Shown: positions 47,655 to 56,068, numbered from the stretch's first letter. The stretch is DNA of 64,000 nucleotides from an uncultured Gemmataceae bacterium (GCA_937923405.1 CALDUY010000017.1:152899-216898); one strand, 5' to 3'. Numbers and translations are program-made. The notes: generated by a model not told the origin, from the letters alone.

Positions 47655-48030
47655 GGGCAGTTCTCCACCATCGCTCTAGGAAGTTGCGTTAGCGCCACTA
47701 GATTCGTTCTTTCGCCTCACGACTCCGATTCATGAACATCGTCGAACACGCTGTATCTATTAGGTCCATGATAATGCAGATGATCGCCATAATCTAGCCA
47801 TGTTGTTTTGTTGGTTCGCACTGAGGAAGGTGTCTTGAATCGCCAGGGCAAACGAATTGAGGCCGCTTCTCTAGAACTGTCTGACCGTGAACTAAGGCGA
47901 TTCGCTGTAAGGTTCAAGATCGAAGGCTGGCCAACAGGACCTCTTTGAAACAAACACACTTTTGACTCGACTTCGAACTCGACTTGCATTCTTAATCCGG
48001 GTTCGCTAAAACCTTAGAAATGAAATCCGA
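47655..48030. other. Intergenic region before tRNA-Asn
   Basis: This 376-base stretch is less GC-rich than the genes around it. A reverse open frame of 90 codons exists at 47717-47989, but its Ser/Arg-rich composition and lack of recognisable motifs do not support a gene. Nothing else is identifiable. Confidence 0.5.
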
Positions 48031-48102
48031 TCCCCGATAGCTCAATGGTAGAGCAACCGGCTGTTAACCGGTTTGTTGTAGGTTCGAGTCCTACTCGGGG
48101 AG
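48031..48102 (+). tRNA. tRNA-Asn (anticodon GTT)
   Basis: The acceptor stem TCCCCGA pairs with TCGGGGA. The anticodon arm ACCGG/CCGGT encloses CTGTTAA, giving anticodon GTT. D arm GCTC-AATGGTA-GAGC and T arm GTAGG-TTCGAGT-CCTAC are canonical. CCA is not encoded. It stands at the left border of the recombinase-bearing accessory region. Confidence 0.94.
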
Positions 48103-48255
48103 CTTTCACGTTCGCCGCGAACCAACGCGGCACACCAGTTACCAGCAAACGCCGAGAGTAGCCCCGCCCGGAGTTTTGCGTTTTCCGCCTTTCCCGCAAG
48201 CACTTCCGCCAATCCCGCCGGCGACGCCGCGCTCTCTGTTTCGAGAGAGACCAAT

Positions 48256-48296
48256 CGGGGTCCGAGAGGAACCATGATGGTCCCTCTCGTACCCCG
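48256..48296. repeat. 41-bp imperfect palindrome amid CCCTCTCGG repeats
   Basis: CGGGGT-c-CGAGAGG-a-ACCAT-g-ATGGT-c-CCTCTCG-t-ACCCCG is palindromic apart from two mismatched pairs. The same unit CCCTCTCG occurs again at 48336-48344 and 48360-48368 in direct orientation, and CGGGGTCCGAGAGG appears inverted at about 48361-48374. The rest of 48103-48488 has no recognisable gene. The cluster separates tRNA-Asn from the recombinase cassette. Confidence 0.65.
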
Positions 48297-48488
48297 AAAT
48301 CTCGGCCCAAAACTCTCTGAATCTCTGGTTACCACCCCTCTCGGAGTTACCGGCCCGGTCCCTCTCGGACCCCGATGCGTCAACTCGAACTCGAATTGCA
48401 AAGGTCATAGGTAGACGAACTCTTTCTGCCAGACAGCCGGCCCGTCGCCAAGCGAAGGTCGCTGTGGGCGCTTCCACCTGGAGGTCCC

Positions 48489-48701
48489 ATGCGACCGCAC
48501 GACGATCCCGCCGCCATGACCGCCGACGAGCGGCTCCGCGAAGTCGCGGCCATTCTCGCTGCCGGCATTCTGCGCCTCCGTTCCCGCGCCGCGCTCCCCA
48601 CCGATCCCGGCCAAGTTTCCGGCCCGAAAAATCCACCGGAATCCGGCCAAGGTTGCCTTGAGGTTTCCGCAGAAACCGTGCTCAGTGTCCACAAGGGTTA
48701 A
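48489..48701 (+). CDS. Small conserved ORF of the DUF2924/recombinase cassette
   Basis: The 70-residue product begins MRPHDDPAAMTADERLREV and continues AAILAAGILRLRSRAALP, ending LEVSAETVLSVHKG. I recall very similar short proteins preceding DUF2924-recombinase pairs in planctomycetes. A strong ribosome site (GGAGG, 5 bases before the ATG) supports translation. The N-terminal helix (ERLREVAAILAAGILRLR) could be a DNA- or protein-binding helix. It lies 32 bases upstream of the DUF2924 gene. Function unknown. Confidence 0.65.
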   Translation: MRPHDDPAAMTADERLREVAAILAAGILRLRSRAALPTDPGQVSGPKNPPESGQGCLEVSAETVLSVHKG

Positions 48702-48733
48702 CGGTTTCCGAGACCTGGAGAAAGGAGCGCATC

Positions 48734-49228
48734 ATGCACCTGAACGTCGGGAAGGAGGTCGCCGCGCTCAAGCGGATGACCGTCAAGGAACTGCGGGCCA
48801 AGTACGCCGAGGTGTTCGGCGAGGACACGCCCGCCAACAACAAGGGCTGGCTCGTCAAGCGAATCGCGTGGCGGCTCCAGGCCCTGGCCGAGGGGGGCCT
48901 GTCCGAACGAGCCCGCCAGCGCGCCGCTGACCTGGCCAACGACGCCGATCTGCGGCTTTCGCCGCCGAAGGCCAAGGCCGGCCCGGCCCTGGCCGAGCGC
49001 ACCAGGACGGCGGCGCTTCGCGTCAAGGGGGACGACCGCCTGCCGCTTCCCGGCACGATCATCACCCGCGCGTACAAAGGCGAAACCCTGCACGTCAAGG
49101 TTCTGCCGCACGGCTTCGAGTTCGAGGGCGAGGTCTACAAGTCGCTGTCCGCCGTGGCCAAGGCGATCACCGGCCAGCACTGCAACGGCTACTACTTCTT
49201 TCGCCTCGGAAAGGAGGAAGGCCGATGA
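48734..49228 (+). CDS. DUF2924 domain protein
   Basis: The 164-residue product shows the DUF2924 pattern: LKRMTVKELRAKYAEVFGED, NNKGWLVKRIAWRLQALAEG and a C-terminal beta module (RAYKGETLHVKVLPHGFEFEG, then YKSLSAVAKAITGQHCNG). DUF2924 genes usually stand next to site-specific serine recombinases, and a role in recombination or its control is likely but unproven. AAAGGAG precedes the start. It overlaps the recombinase start by four bases (ATGA), so the two are translationally coupled. Confidence 0.88.
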   Translation: MHLNVGKEVAALKRMTVKELRAKYAEVFGEDTPANNKGWLVKRIAWRLQALAEGGLSERARQRAADLANDADLRLSPPKAKAGPALAERTRTAALRVKGDDRLPLPGTIITRAYKGETLHVKVLPHGFEFEGEVYKSLSAVAKAITGQHCNGYYFFRLGKEEGR

Positions 49229-50142
49229 GCAAGACACGCAAAGCACCGGCGCCCAGGCCGACCGTCCGCTGCGCCATCTACACGCGCAAGTCCACGGAGG
49301 AGGGGCTGGAGCAGGAGTTCAATTCGCTTGACGCCCAGCGGGAGTCGGCCGAGGCGTACATCCGCAGCATGGCCGGGGAGGGGTGGGAGTGCCTGCCCGA
49401 CCGCTACGACGACGGCGGCTTCACCGGCGGCAACATGGACCGGCCCGCGCTCAGGCGGTTGATGGCGGACATCGACGCGGGCAAGATCGACTGCGTGGTT
49501 GTCTACAAGGTGGACCGCCTCAGCCAGTCGCTGCTCGACTTCGCCAGGATGATGGAGGCGTTCGAGAAGCACCACGTCTCGTTCGTTTCGGTCACGCAGC
49601 AGTTCAACACGGCGACCTCGATGGGCCGGCTGGTGTTGAACGTGCTGCTCTCCTTCGCCCAGTTCGAGCGTGAGATCATCAGCGAACGGACGCGGGACAA
49701 GATTGCCGCCGCCCGGCGGAGGGGGAAATGGGCCGGGGGGCACCCGCTGCTGGGCTACGACATCGACCCGCGTGGTTTCAAGCTCATCGTGAACGAGGAC
49801 GAGGCCGTCCGCGTGCGGGCCATTTTCGCCCTGTACCTGAAGGAGCGGTCGCTCCTGCCGGTGGTGCAGGTCCTGAACCGCCGGGGCTGGAATAACAAGC
49901 GGTGGACGACCCGCAAGGGGCGCGAGCGCGGCGGCAAGGCGTTCGACCGCACGACGCTCTACCGCCTGCTGACGAACATCACCTACATCGGCAAGATCAG
50001 GTACAAGAACGAAATCCACGACGGCGAGCACGCCGCCAAGACGGTTACTCCGCCTCTTCCTCGTACTCTTCTAGAATCCTGTCGGACGTGTACGACAAAT
50101 GTGGCAACACGAAGAGTTCTTGCAAGCTGGTGTATGAGATAA
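49225..50142 (+). pseudogene. Large serine recombinase, truncated at its C-terminus
   Basis: Residues 1-272 form a serine recombinase: a resolvase domain with the nucleophile Ser in IYTRKSTEEGLEQEFNSLDA (residue 23), the helix region MGRLVLNVLLSFAQFEREII and SERTRDKIAAARRRGKWAGG, then the Recombinase domain. At about nt 50036-50044, in KNEIHDGEHAA, similarity stops and the last 33 codons are antisense to the EVE-nuclease gene. The zinc-ribbon and coiled-coil C-terminus normally needed for large serine recombinases is missing, so activity is unlikely or altered. The start overlaps DUF2924. Confidence 0.85.
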
Positions 50143-51148
50143 AGGTACAGCACTCGGAAAGAGGACCGCGTTCCAGCAAGGCAAACACAGGACGCCGGAT
50201 TTCGGTGAAGACTTTGTCTTTGCGAATCTCGGGAGCGACGATGTGGAGCTTGATGTTCATGTTGGGCTGTAGCGCCAAGAGGTCAGCCATTCGCAGTAAC
50301 CCCGAGTAAATCGCAGTGGTGTGTTCTACCTCGAATGCCCGAACGATTGACCTTCCCTTGAGCCAGAGAACGTCGATCTGCTCGACCGTTTGCAAAGTTG
50401 TTTCGTCGTAGTTCAGGGGGAGAAACTCGAGCAAGGTTCCTGGAGAAGGAATCCATTCTTTCAGCACGGCAGGGCGATCGTTCTTAGGAATCCAGACCTT
50501 GAACCCCATCGTCTCGCCGATCCGAGCAAGCTTCGCCTGAACGCTGTGCGACTCGCGGATCGGAACAATCGACTCCTCGGATTCCACTTCATTCGGTGAG
50601 TCACTTGGCACGGTGACCGCAACTGTCTTGTCAGCACGGTAGATCGACTTGGCAATCAGCCTTCGCCATTCATCCGAGTCTTGGGGGTAGTCTGCACCAT
50701 CCTTGCTCTGGGAAGTAAGGAGTTGTTCAAGGTAACGCCCGTCTTCATCTCTGAGTCGGTTCAGACTCCGTCGAATGACTCCAGTCCAGCCCATTCCAGG
50801 AGCAGTATTGTTCACCTTCGTGAAAGAGAGAGTGTCCCAGACGATTCTTTCCTTGATCGGCACACATTTCTCGATGGGAAGCCAAACTTTCGTGTCGATC
50901 TTGATGCGAATGACGAAGGGATCGTCGGACGGCACGAACCTCGGGGTCAAATCCTCAAACACAGGCCCAGCAACCTCGAGCACACCTGACCAGCGGCCAA
51001 CCTTCGTGACATAGCAGATCAAACGATCACCGATTTGAAGTCGCCGTGCCGCTTGTTCTTGATTCTTTCTAACACCCACAATAGTTCGATCAGATCGAGT
51101 AAATGACTCGTATGTTTCTGGAGTAAAAAGGAAGATGTAGTAGTTCAT
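50045..51148 (-). CDS. EVE-like domain fused to a restriction-endonuclease-like domain
   Basis: The 367-residue product starts with an EVE/PUA-type domain (residues 1-145): NYYIFLFTPETYESF, QIGDRLICYVTKVGRWSGVL and EVAGPVFEDL, the fold that reads modified bases. A Lys/Glu-rich linker leads to a C-terminal domain (about 200-350) with IDVLWLKGRSIVRAFEVEHT, resembling the core of PD-(D/E)XK nucleases, where D259, E273 and E275 are candidate metal ligands (E-x-E instead of E-x-K). YSGLLRMADLLALQ follows. Related two-domain proteins occur in other bacteria. It could restrict modified DNA; I infer this. Codon composition is less GC-rich than the neighbours. The start at 51148 matches the domain edge; an ATG at 51181 is upstream. 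Confidence 0.78.
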   Translation of the reverse strand: MNYYIFLFTPETYESFTRSDRTIVGVRKNQEQAARRLQIGDRLICYVTKVGRWSGVLEVAGPVFEDLTPRFVPSDDPFVIRIKIDTKVWLPIEKCVPIKERIVWDTLSFTKVNNTAPGMGWTGVIRRSLNRLRDEDGRYLEQLLTSQSKDGADYPQDSDEWRRLIAKSIYRADKTVAVTVPSDSPNEVESEESIVPIRESHSVQAKLARIGETMGFKVWIPKNDRPAVLKEWIPSPGTLLEFLPLNYDETTLQTVEQIDVLWLKGRSIVRAFEVEHTTAIYSGLLRMADLLALQPNMNIKLHIVAPEIRKDKVFTEIRRPVFALLERGPLSECCTFISYTSLQELFVLPHLSYTSDRILEEYEEEAE

Positions 51149-51199
51149 TCTCGCTAAGTCTCGCGTTTTTATCCTCTGCATGAAGACGAGAGTTAACTT

Positions 51200-51588
51200 A
51201 CCAGATTTTTGCCGCACCCGCCAACTCGGTAGTGATAAGTGGCATCTCCCGTTCAAGATCCGCGGCCGGGGCACGCACGTGTTCGCCTAGCTGCGGGATG
51301 ACAGGTCCACGTCTTCTGGGGCGGGGCCGAACACGCGGTGGAGATCCACCGGGCCGACAACGTCTTCCGGGTGCTCGACGAGCGGGGTGTGCGGCTGCCC
51401 GAGACCGCCCGGCTGGTGCGGGCCGTCTTCCAGTCTTCCAGGTCAAGTTCACCGACTCCCGCCGGGCGCGCTCGGTCACCGTCCGCCCGTCCAACGTCGC
51501 CCAGTACACCCGCGAAGATGACGCGGAACTGATCGAGCAGTGGCTGCGGCGGCACTTCGAGGACGCCGGCCTGCGCGATTATCGCTGA
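51200..51588 (+). pseudogene. Remnant of a planctomycete hypothetical gene with an 8-bp duplication
   Basis: Two forward frames look like pieces of one protein. The first reads VHVFWGGAEHAVEIHRADNV and onward to ARLVRAVFQ; the second resumes with FQVKFTDSRRARSVTVRP and ends WLRRHFEDAGLRDYR at 51588. The break is exactly a tandem duplication of TCTTCCAG (51426-51433 and 51434-51441): dropping one copy restores RAVFQVKFTD. The upstream part also contains an in-frame stop around 51288. It is a decaying gene of unknown function. Confidence 0.75.
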
Positions 51589-51654
51589 GCGTTGCGTCAA
51601 CTCATCGGCCGACCGGGTAGGTCACGGGTAGAGGCCCATCACGAGGGAGAACCC

Positions 51655-52260
51655 ATGACCCGAGAAGTGTACCGCACCACGTTCGCGCCGGGCGTGCCGA
51701 CCCAGGACGTCGAGGCCTCGCTGCTGCTGGCCATCTGGGGCACCCAGAGCCTGCACGGCGAGGTCCAGGCCCGCCTCGACGCCGCCCACTCCCTCGACCC
51801 CCGCGGCGGCTGCTGCTGGTCGGTCCGCATCGGCTTCGATGACTCCAAGAATTGTGCCGGCATGAACGCCAACACGCAGTCCGGCACCGCATCACGCCGT
51901 GTGTGCCTCAGCACACCGCAGCGACTGACCATCAACATGACCGGCTACGTCGAGACGCAGAACGGCGGCTTCGAGCACGCCGAGGCGCGCGTCAACGGCC
52001 AGGTGGTCGCCTCCGGAGGCTCTTACGAGGAAGGCAGCGGCTGCACCATGCGTGAGGCCACGGCCAGCGGCTTCAGCGACGTGTCCGCCGGGGAGCATTT
52101 GATCGAGCTGTCCGCCAGCACCAACGACCGGCTGTACCACGTCGGGGCGTTCTGGGAATTCCACTTCACCTGGGAGCCGTTATGGCACCACCCTTCAAGC
52201 GAAGGCAGCCATCGACTGGACCAAGTGCGCCCCGGCAACTGCGAAAATGTCGGTCGATGA
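51655..52260 (+). CDS. Chimeric hypothetical protein with beta-sandwich domain
   Basis: The ATG at 51655 starts MTREVYRTTFAPGVPTQDVE, a segment I associate with short planctomycete proteins (about 100 residues) that continue differently. At about residue 45 the sequence changes to a different protein: GFDDSKNCAGMNANTQSG followed by LTINMTGYVETQNGGFEHAE and STNDRLYHVGAFWEFHFTW, a secreted-type jelly-roll or lectin-like beta-sandwich. No signal peptide is present before it. The last 25 residues are low-quality and overlap the next remnant by 14 bases. Probably a fusion of two truncated genes; whether it is translated is uncertain. Confidence 0.55.
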   Translation: MTREVYRTTFAPGVPTQDVEASLLLAIWGTQSLHGEVQARLDAAHSLDPRGGCCWSVRIGFDDSKNCAGMNANTQSGTASRRVCLSTPQRLTINMTGYVETQNGGFEHAEARVNGQVVASGGSYEEGSGCTMREATASGFSDVSAGEHLIELSASTNDRLYHVGAFWEFHFTWEPLWHHPSSEGSHRLDQVRPGNCENVGR

Positions 52261-53090
52261 GATGATCCGGTTGATCGAACTCGCCCCGCCCGGTCCCTGG
52301 CCCAGCGGCTGGGCGTCGCGAGCCAACGTCAACGAAGCCCACTGCGTCATGGTCCGACGCATCGCCGAGGAACTGACCCCGGGCCGGCATTCCTACGCCG
52401 AGGAGCGCGGCATCGTCATCGCCGGCGGCGGGCTGAAGTACTTCCCCAGCGTCTGGGTCAACGTCCACCTGGTCCGGCACTTCGGCTGCAAGCTGCCGAT
52501 CCAGCTCTGGTATCTCGGCCACGGCGAATGTGTCCCCTACATAAAGCGGTTGCTCAAGCCGCTCGGGGTCGAGTGCGTCGATGCCCGCAAGTTGGAGGAG
52601 GACATCCCCTGTCGCATCCTGTGCGGCTGGGAGTTGAAGCCGTACTCGACGCTCTACTCGCCCTTCGCACAGGTGCTGTTCCTCGACACCGACAACGGCG
52701 TCGTCCGCGCCTGCTGGACACTCAAGCCGGATGTCTGGCAGATCTTCGGCATGGGCTGGATGGTCTGGGAGGTCCAGAGGGAGATCGCCTTCGAGTGGGC
52801 CAGTACCTGATCGACAAGACCCGCTGCGCCCGCGAGCTGCGGAATGCCCCACAAGGCCTCAGGCTGGAACCAGTACACCATCGTGCAGTACGATTTCACC
52901 GACCGGATCGTTTTCCAGCACCGCTGCCGGGACAAGTGGAAGCAGGGCGACAACCGCCGCAACAACTCACTCGCCGGCGAGGAACACTGCTCCAACCTCG
53001 TGGCCGACTTACGCCGGTGCCGGGACGGCGTCCTCCGGCACAACCCGGAACCGAAGCCCGAGGAGCAGCGCGTCATCGAAGAACTGGCTG
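52247..53090 (+). pseudogene. Broken mannosyltransferase-like glycosyltransferase
   Basis: The first frame (52247-52810) contains GIVIAGGGLKYFPSVWVNVH, GWELKPYSTLYSPFAQVLFL and the DTDN metal site of an alpha-mannosyltransferase-like GT. It breaks at FEW, where the next frame reads GQYLIDKTRCARELR; inserting one base at 52796-52798 would give the expected ESGQ. A third frame (from 52844) resumes WNQYTIVQYDFTDRIVFQHR and CRDKWKQGDNRRN. There is also an apparent internal deletion between DTDN and the W-x-I-F-G segment. The gene is not functional as it stands. Confidence 0.75.
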
Positions 53091-53462
53091 GCCGGCGATC
53101 TCGCTGGAGGGCCGGCCCACGCCCATCGCTGCGGTACGGTGCAGGTGCCGGCGATTACCCTCGACGGTCTCTGTGCAGACTGGTCGCACCTCGACCTGAC
53201 CAAAATCGACGCCGAGGGCGCGGAGGATCTGGTCTGGGAAGGCATGCAGCGGACTCTACGACGCTTGCCGCACGCCGCCGTCTTCCTCGAACTGCACCTG
53301 CAACGTGACCCGCCGCAGACCGTAGGTTTCCTGTACGAGATCGAACGGTCCAGCTACCCACTCCGCTCGATCAGCTACGAGGGCGAAGTCGTGCCGGTTG
53401 AGGCCGACACGATCTTGGCCCAGCCGCAGGAGCACTGGACGTTGTGGGTCTCGCCCGGCTGA
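53088..53462 (+). pseudogene. C-terminal fragment of an FkbM-family methyltransferase
   Basis: The frame ending at 53462 reads VPAITLDGLCADW, then LDLTKIDAEGAEDLVWEGM and AVFLELHLQRDPPQ. The D-x-E-G-A-E motif is the hallmark of FkbM-type O-methyltransferases, but the N-terminal SAM-binding part is absent. It joins the glycosyltransferase remnant without a recognisable start codon. It is presumably a leftover of a larger glycan-modifying gene. Confidence 0.72.
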
Positions 53463-53597
53463 CCATGCAAATCGAATCGTAAGCGATCCACAGGGAGACC
53501 GCGACCCGACGTAGCGTTGTTAGCGATGGGCTCGATCGGGGCTGATGGGTTCGAGGTCCAGCCCCGGCGGTTGGTTGAAGTCACGAGCGACTCCCGG

Positions 53598-54524
53598 TCA
53601 AACTTTTGCCATCTGGAACGCCGCACGCACGCATGCCAGGAACGCCTCAGCGGCCGGTCGCAAAGGCACACCGCGGCGAACCAGCAAGTAAAGGGGCAAA
53701 TCGGGCAGTAGATGTGCCAGCCGGAGGTAACGGAGCCCAGCAGGTGGTTGAGCGTTCACTGGCATTGGCATCAGGGCCGGGGCAATGCCCTTGCTCACTA
53801 AAATTTGCGCCGTCAGGATGTGGCCGACTCGCAACCGCGAACGCAATCGGTCAGCCAGGTTGCGGCTGCGTAAGCTCTCCTTCACTTGCACGAACCAGTG
53901 GTTGTCCTCCAAGGGCAAGATCATCGGCTCTCGAATCAATTCCTCCAGCGACAGCCGCGACCGTCGGGCCAAGCGGTGAGTTCTCTTGACGATCAGCGTG
54001 GCCACGCGCTGCCCCAATTGCTCGCAGAGGAACTGCGCGGGGTCGGCGATCAGCAAGACGTCAGCAGGGACGATGGCCAGGTCCGCATCGCCCCGCGTCA
54101 GACAGTCCAGCACCGGCAGTCCGTGTTGGCTTTGCAGTTGGAGGTTGACATCCGGGTGGGCTTGATGGAACTCAACGATCGGCTGCGCCAACTCTTCGGA
54201 AAGAAGGGCTGGCGTGGCAATGAGCGTCAAGGTGCGTGGAAGAGCCAGTCGCCGTTCGTGAAATGCCGCCCACAACGAGTCCACGTTGCCGAGAACCGTG
54301 TGCGCCTGTTCCCAGAGGATACGGCCATCATCGGTCAGACGCAGAATTCGTCCGTGTCGCTGCAGCAGCGGAACCCCTGCCAGCCGTTCCAAAGCATGCA
54401 CTTGCTGCCAGACCGCTGGCTGGGAGAGGTGAACCGCACGCGCCGCCGCTGCATACGAACCGTGTCGAACGCACTCGCAGAAGGTGCGGAGCTGCGCGAG
54501 GTTGATTTCCTTGAAACGATCCAT
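53598..54524 (-). CDS. LysR-type transcriptional regulator
   Basis: The 308-residue product has an N-terminal winged HTH (INLAQLRTFCECVRHGSYAA, then AVHLSQPAVWQQVHALERL) and a LysR substrate-binding domain from about residue 90 (ATPALLSEELAQPIVEFHQA). LysR regulators typically activate a divergent operon on effector binding. Divergent genes here are DUF1501, GH2 and a sialidase-like gene, so control of a glycan-catabolic cluster is the natural inference. The effector is unknown. Confidence 0.93.
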   Translation of the reverse strand: MDRFKEINLAQLRTFCECVRHGSYAAAARAVHLSQPAVWQQVHALERLAGVPLLQRHGRILRLTDDGRILWEQAHTVLGNVDSLWAAFHERRLALPRTLTLIATPALLSEELAQPIVEFHQAHPDVNLQLQSQHGLPVLDCLTRGDADLAIVPADVLLIADPAQFLCEQLGQRVATLIVKRTHRLARRSRLSLEELIREPMILPLEDNHWFVQVKESLRSRNLADRLRSRLRVGHILTAQILVSKGIAPALMPMPVNAQPPAGLRYLRLAHLLPDLPLYLLVRRGVPLRPAAEAFLACVRAAFQMAKV

Positions 54525-54570
54525 GTCGGGTGTCGTCTCGAATCAATCTCTAAGACAATCAAATACGTCT

Positions 54571-54594
54571 ATTCCGAGAATTAATTCTAAGAAT
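54571..54594. promoter_or_regulatory. Candidate LysR operator in the divergent intergenic region
   Basis: Two 11-base copies of ATTC(C/T)(G/A)AGAAT lie at 54571-54581 and 54584-54594, with a 12-base perfect palindrome AGAATTAATTCT (54577-54588) across them. This is between the divergent lysR and DUF1501 genes, where a LysR operator is expected. Confidence 0.5.
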
Positions 54595-54712
54595 AGTTCT
54601 CTCGGCACGTCAGGCCAGTTAAAGTTGAATCAGTTTTGCTCAACCACCCTCCACATGAGAACCCCGACGGTTCCCGGCCGCCTAACGACACCATTCGCCA
54701 AGGAAAACAGCG

Positions 54713-56068
54713 ATGATCGAACTGACCACCCCACGGAATGTCCCGACATGCAGCGGCATGCGGCGGCGCGATTTCTTGCGACTAGGCGTTTGCGGTCTGA
54801 CCGGACTGTCGGCGGCGGGAGTGAACCGCGCTGGCACTCAGGCGGGCGTTTCTTTGCCGAAGGATACGTCGGTCATCTGGCTCTGGTTGGGGGGCGGCCC
54901 GAGCCAAATCGAAACCTTCGACCCGAAGATGGACGCGCCGGTCGAGTTCCGCAGTACGACCGGCGAGGTCAAAACCAGTTTGCCCGGTGTCACGTTCGGC
55001 GGCACGTTTCCGCAGTTGGCGGCGCGAGCCCACCGGGTCGCGGTCGTCCGCAGTTTCGCCCATTCCAACAGCGGCCACGGTGGGGGGACCCATTGGGTCA
55101 ACACCGGAATTAATTTCACGGGCTTCGACAACAATCAGCCGCAGGTAGCCCCGTCTCTCGGCTCACGAATCGCTTACCGCCGCGGCCTCAATCATCCCCA
55201 CACAGGCATCCCTTCGTTCATCAAGTTGGGGGGAAACGTCCGGGCCGACCAGCCGGCCTATCTCGGACGTGCCTACGCTCCGTTCGACCCCAAGGGAGCG
55301 GAGAACAACCTGCTAGTTCGCATGCCTCTCGAACAGCTCAGCGATCGGCATCAGTTGTTGCGATCCTTCGACCAGATGCGTCGCGATCTGGATCTCTCCG
55401 GAGTCGCGGAAGGGATGGACCAATTCGGCCAGCAGGCGATGCGGTTCCTGACCAACACCGCCTCCAGCGCGTTCGACCTCTCCCGCGAGAGCAATCGCCT
55501 TCGGGAGAAATACGGCACCGGTACCTCGCCATACAATCCGGCTCGCGTCGGCGAATGCTTGCTGCTGGCTCGCCGGCTTTGCGAAGCGGGTGCGAGCATT
55601 GTCAACATCGGCTACGGTGGCTGGGATCACCACAACGTCAACGGTACACCACCGGTCAAGGAAGGCTTCGAGCAGTGCAGCCCGCCGCTCGACCAGGCAC
55701 TTTCCGCCTTCATTGACGACATTTACGCCCGCGGCCTGGAAAAGAAAATCCTGCTGGTGATGACCGGGGAATTCGGCCGCAATCCGCGAATCGACACCCG
55801 CCTGCCGGGCGGTCGCGACCACTGGGCCCCGCTGACCCCGCTGCTGCTGATCGGCGGCGGGCTCAAGATGGGCCAGGTGGTAGGCACCTCAACGCCGCGA
55901 GCCGAGCGCCCGGCTTCCGACCCCTACTCTCCGGCTGATCTCTTCGCCACCATTTTCCACGTCTTGGGGATTGATGGCGAAGTGGAACCGCCGGCTACGC
56001 AGCAAGGGAGCCGGCCCGTTGTCGAACCTCAACGCCTGGGCGGTCGAGTAATTCCCGAGTTGGTATGA
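54713..56068 (+). CDS. DUF1501 protein with Tat signal
   Basis: The 451-residue product has a twin-arginine leader (MRRRDFLRLGVCGLTGLSAA, with RRDFLRLG matching the Tat consensus) and the DUF1501 domain, including WLWLGGGPSQIETFDPK, VVRSFAHSNSGHGGGTHWV and MTGEFGRNPRID with HDxxDH-type metal ligands (WDHHN and RDHWAP). DUF1501 is related to alkaline phosphatase/sulfatase-type folds, but the function is unproven. AAGGA precedes the ATG. It heads the catabolic-looking cluster downstream. Confidence 0.92.
   Translation: MIELTTPRNVPTCSGMRRRDFLRLGVCGLTGLSAAGVNRAGTQAGVSLPKDTSVIWLWLGGGPSQIETFDPKMDAPVEFRSTTGEVKTSLPGVTFGGTFPQLAARAHRVAVVRSFAHSNSGHGGGTHWVNTGINFTGFDNNQPQVAPSLGSRIAYRRGLNHPHTGIPSFIKLGGNVRADQPAYLGRAYAPFDPKGAENNLLVRMPLEQLSDRHQLLRSFDQMRRDLDLSGVAEGMDQFGQQAMRFLTNTASSAFDLSRESNRLREKYGTGTSPYNPARVGECLLLARRLCEAGASIVNIGYGGWDHHNVNGTPPVKEGFEQCSPPLDQALSAFIDDIYARGLEKKILLVMTGEFGRNPRIDTRLPGGRDHWAPLTPLLLIGGGLKMGQVVGTSTPRAERPASDPYSPADLFATIFHVLGIDGEVEPPATQQGSRPVVEPQRLGGRVIPELV

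Noticed and set aside
47717..47989. Reverse 90-codon frame upstream of tRNA-Asn
   Set aside because: No motif, no ribosome site and Ser/Arg-rich translation; the neighbouring repeats of a CTCGACTTCGAA-like sequence explain its look.
48031..53600. Second copy of the tRNA-Asn 3' end as an attachment site
   Set aside because: I looked by eye through the accessory region and did not find a repeat of TTCGAGTCCTACTCGGGG; a serine recombinase need not use the tRNA.
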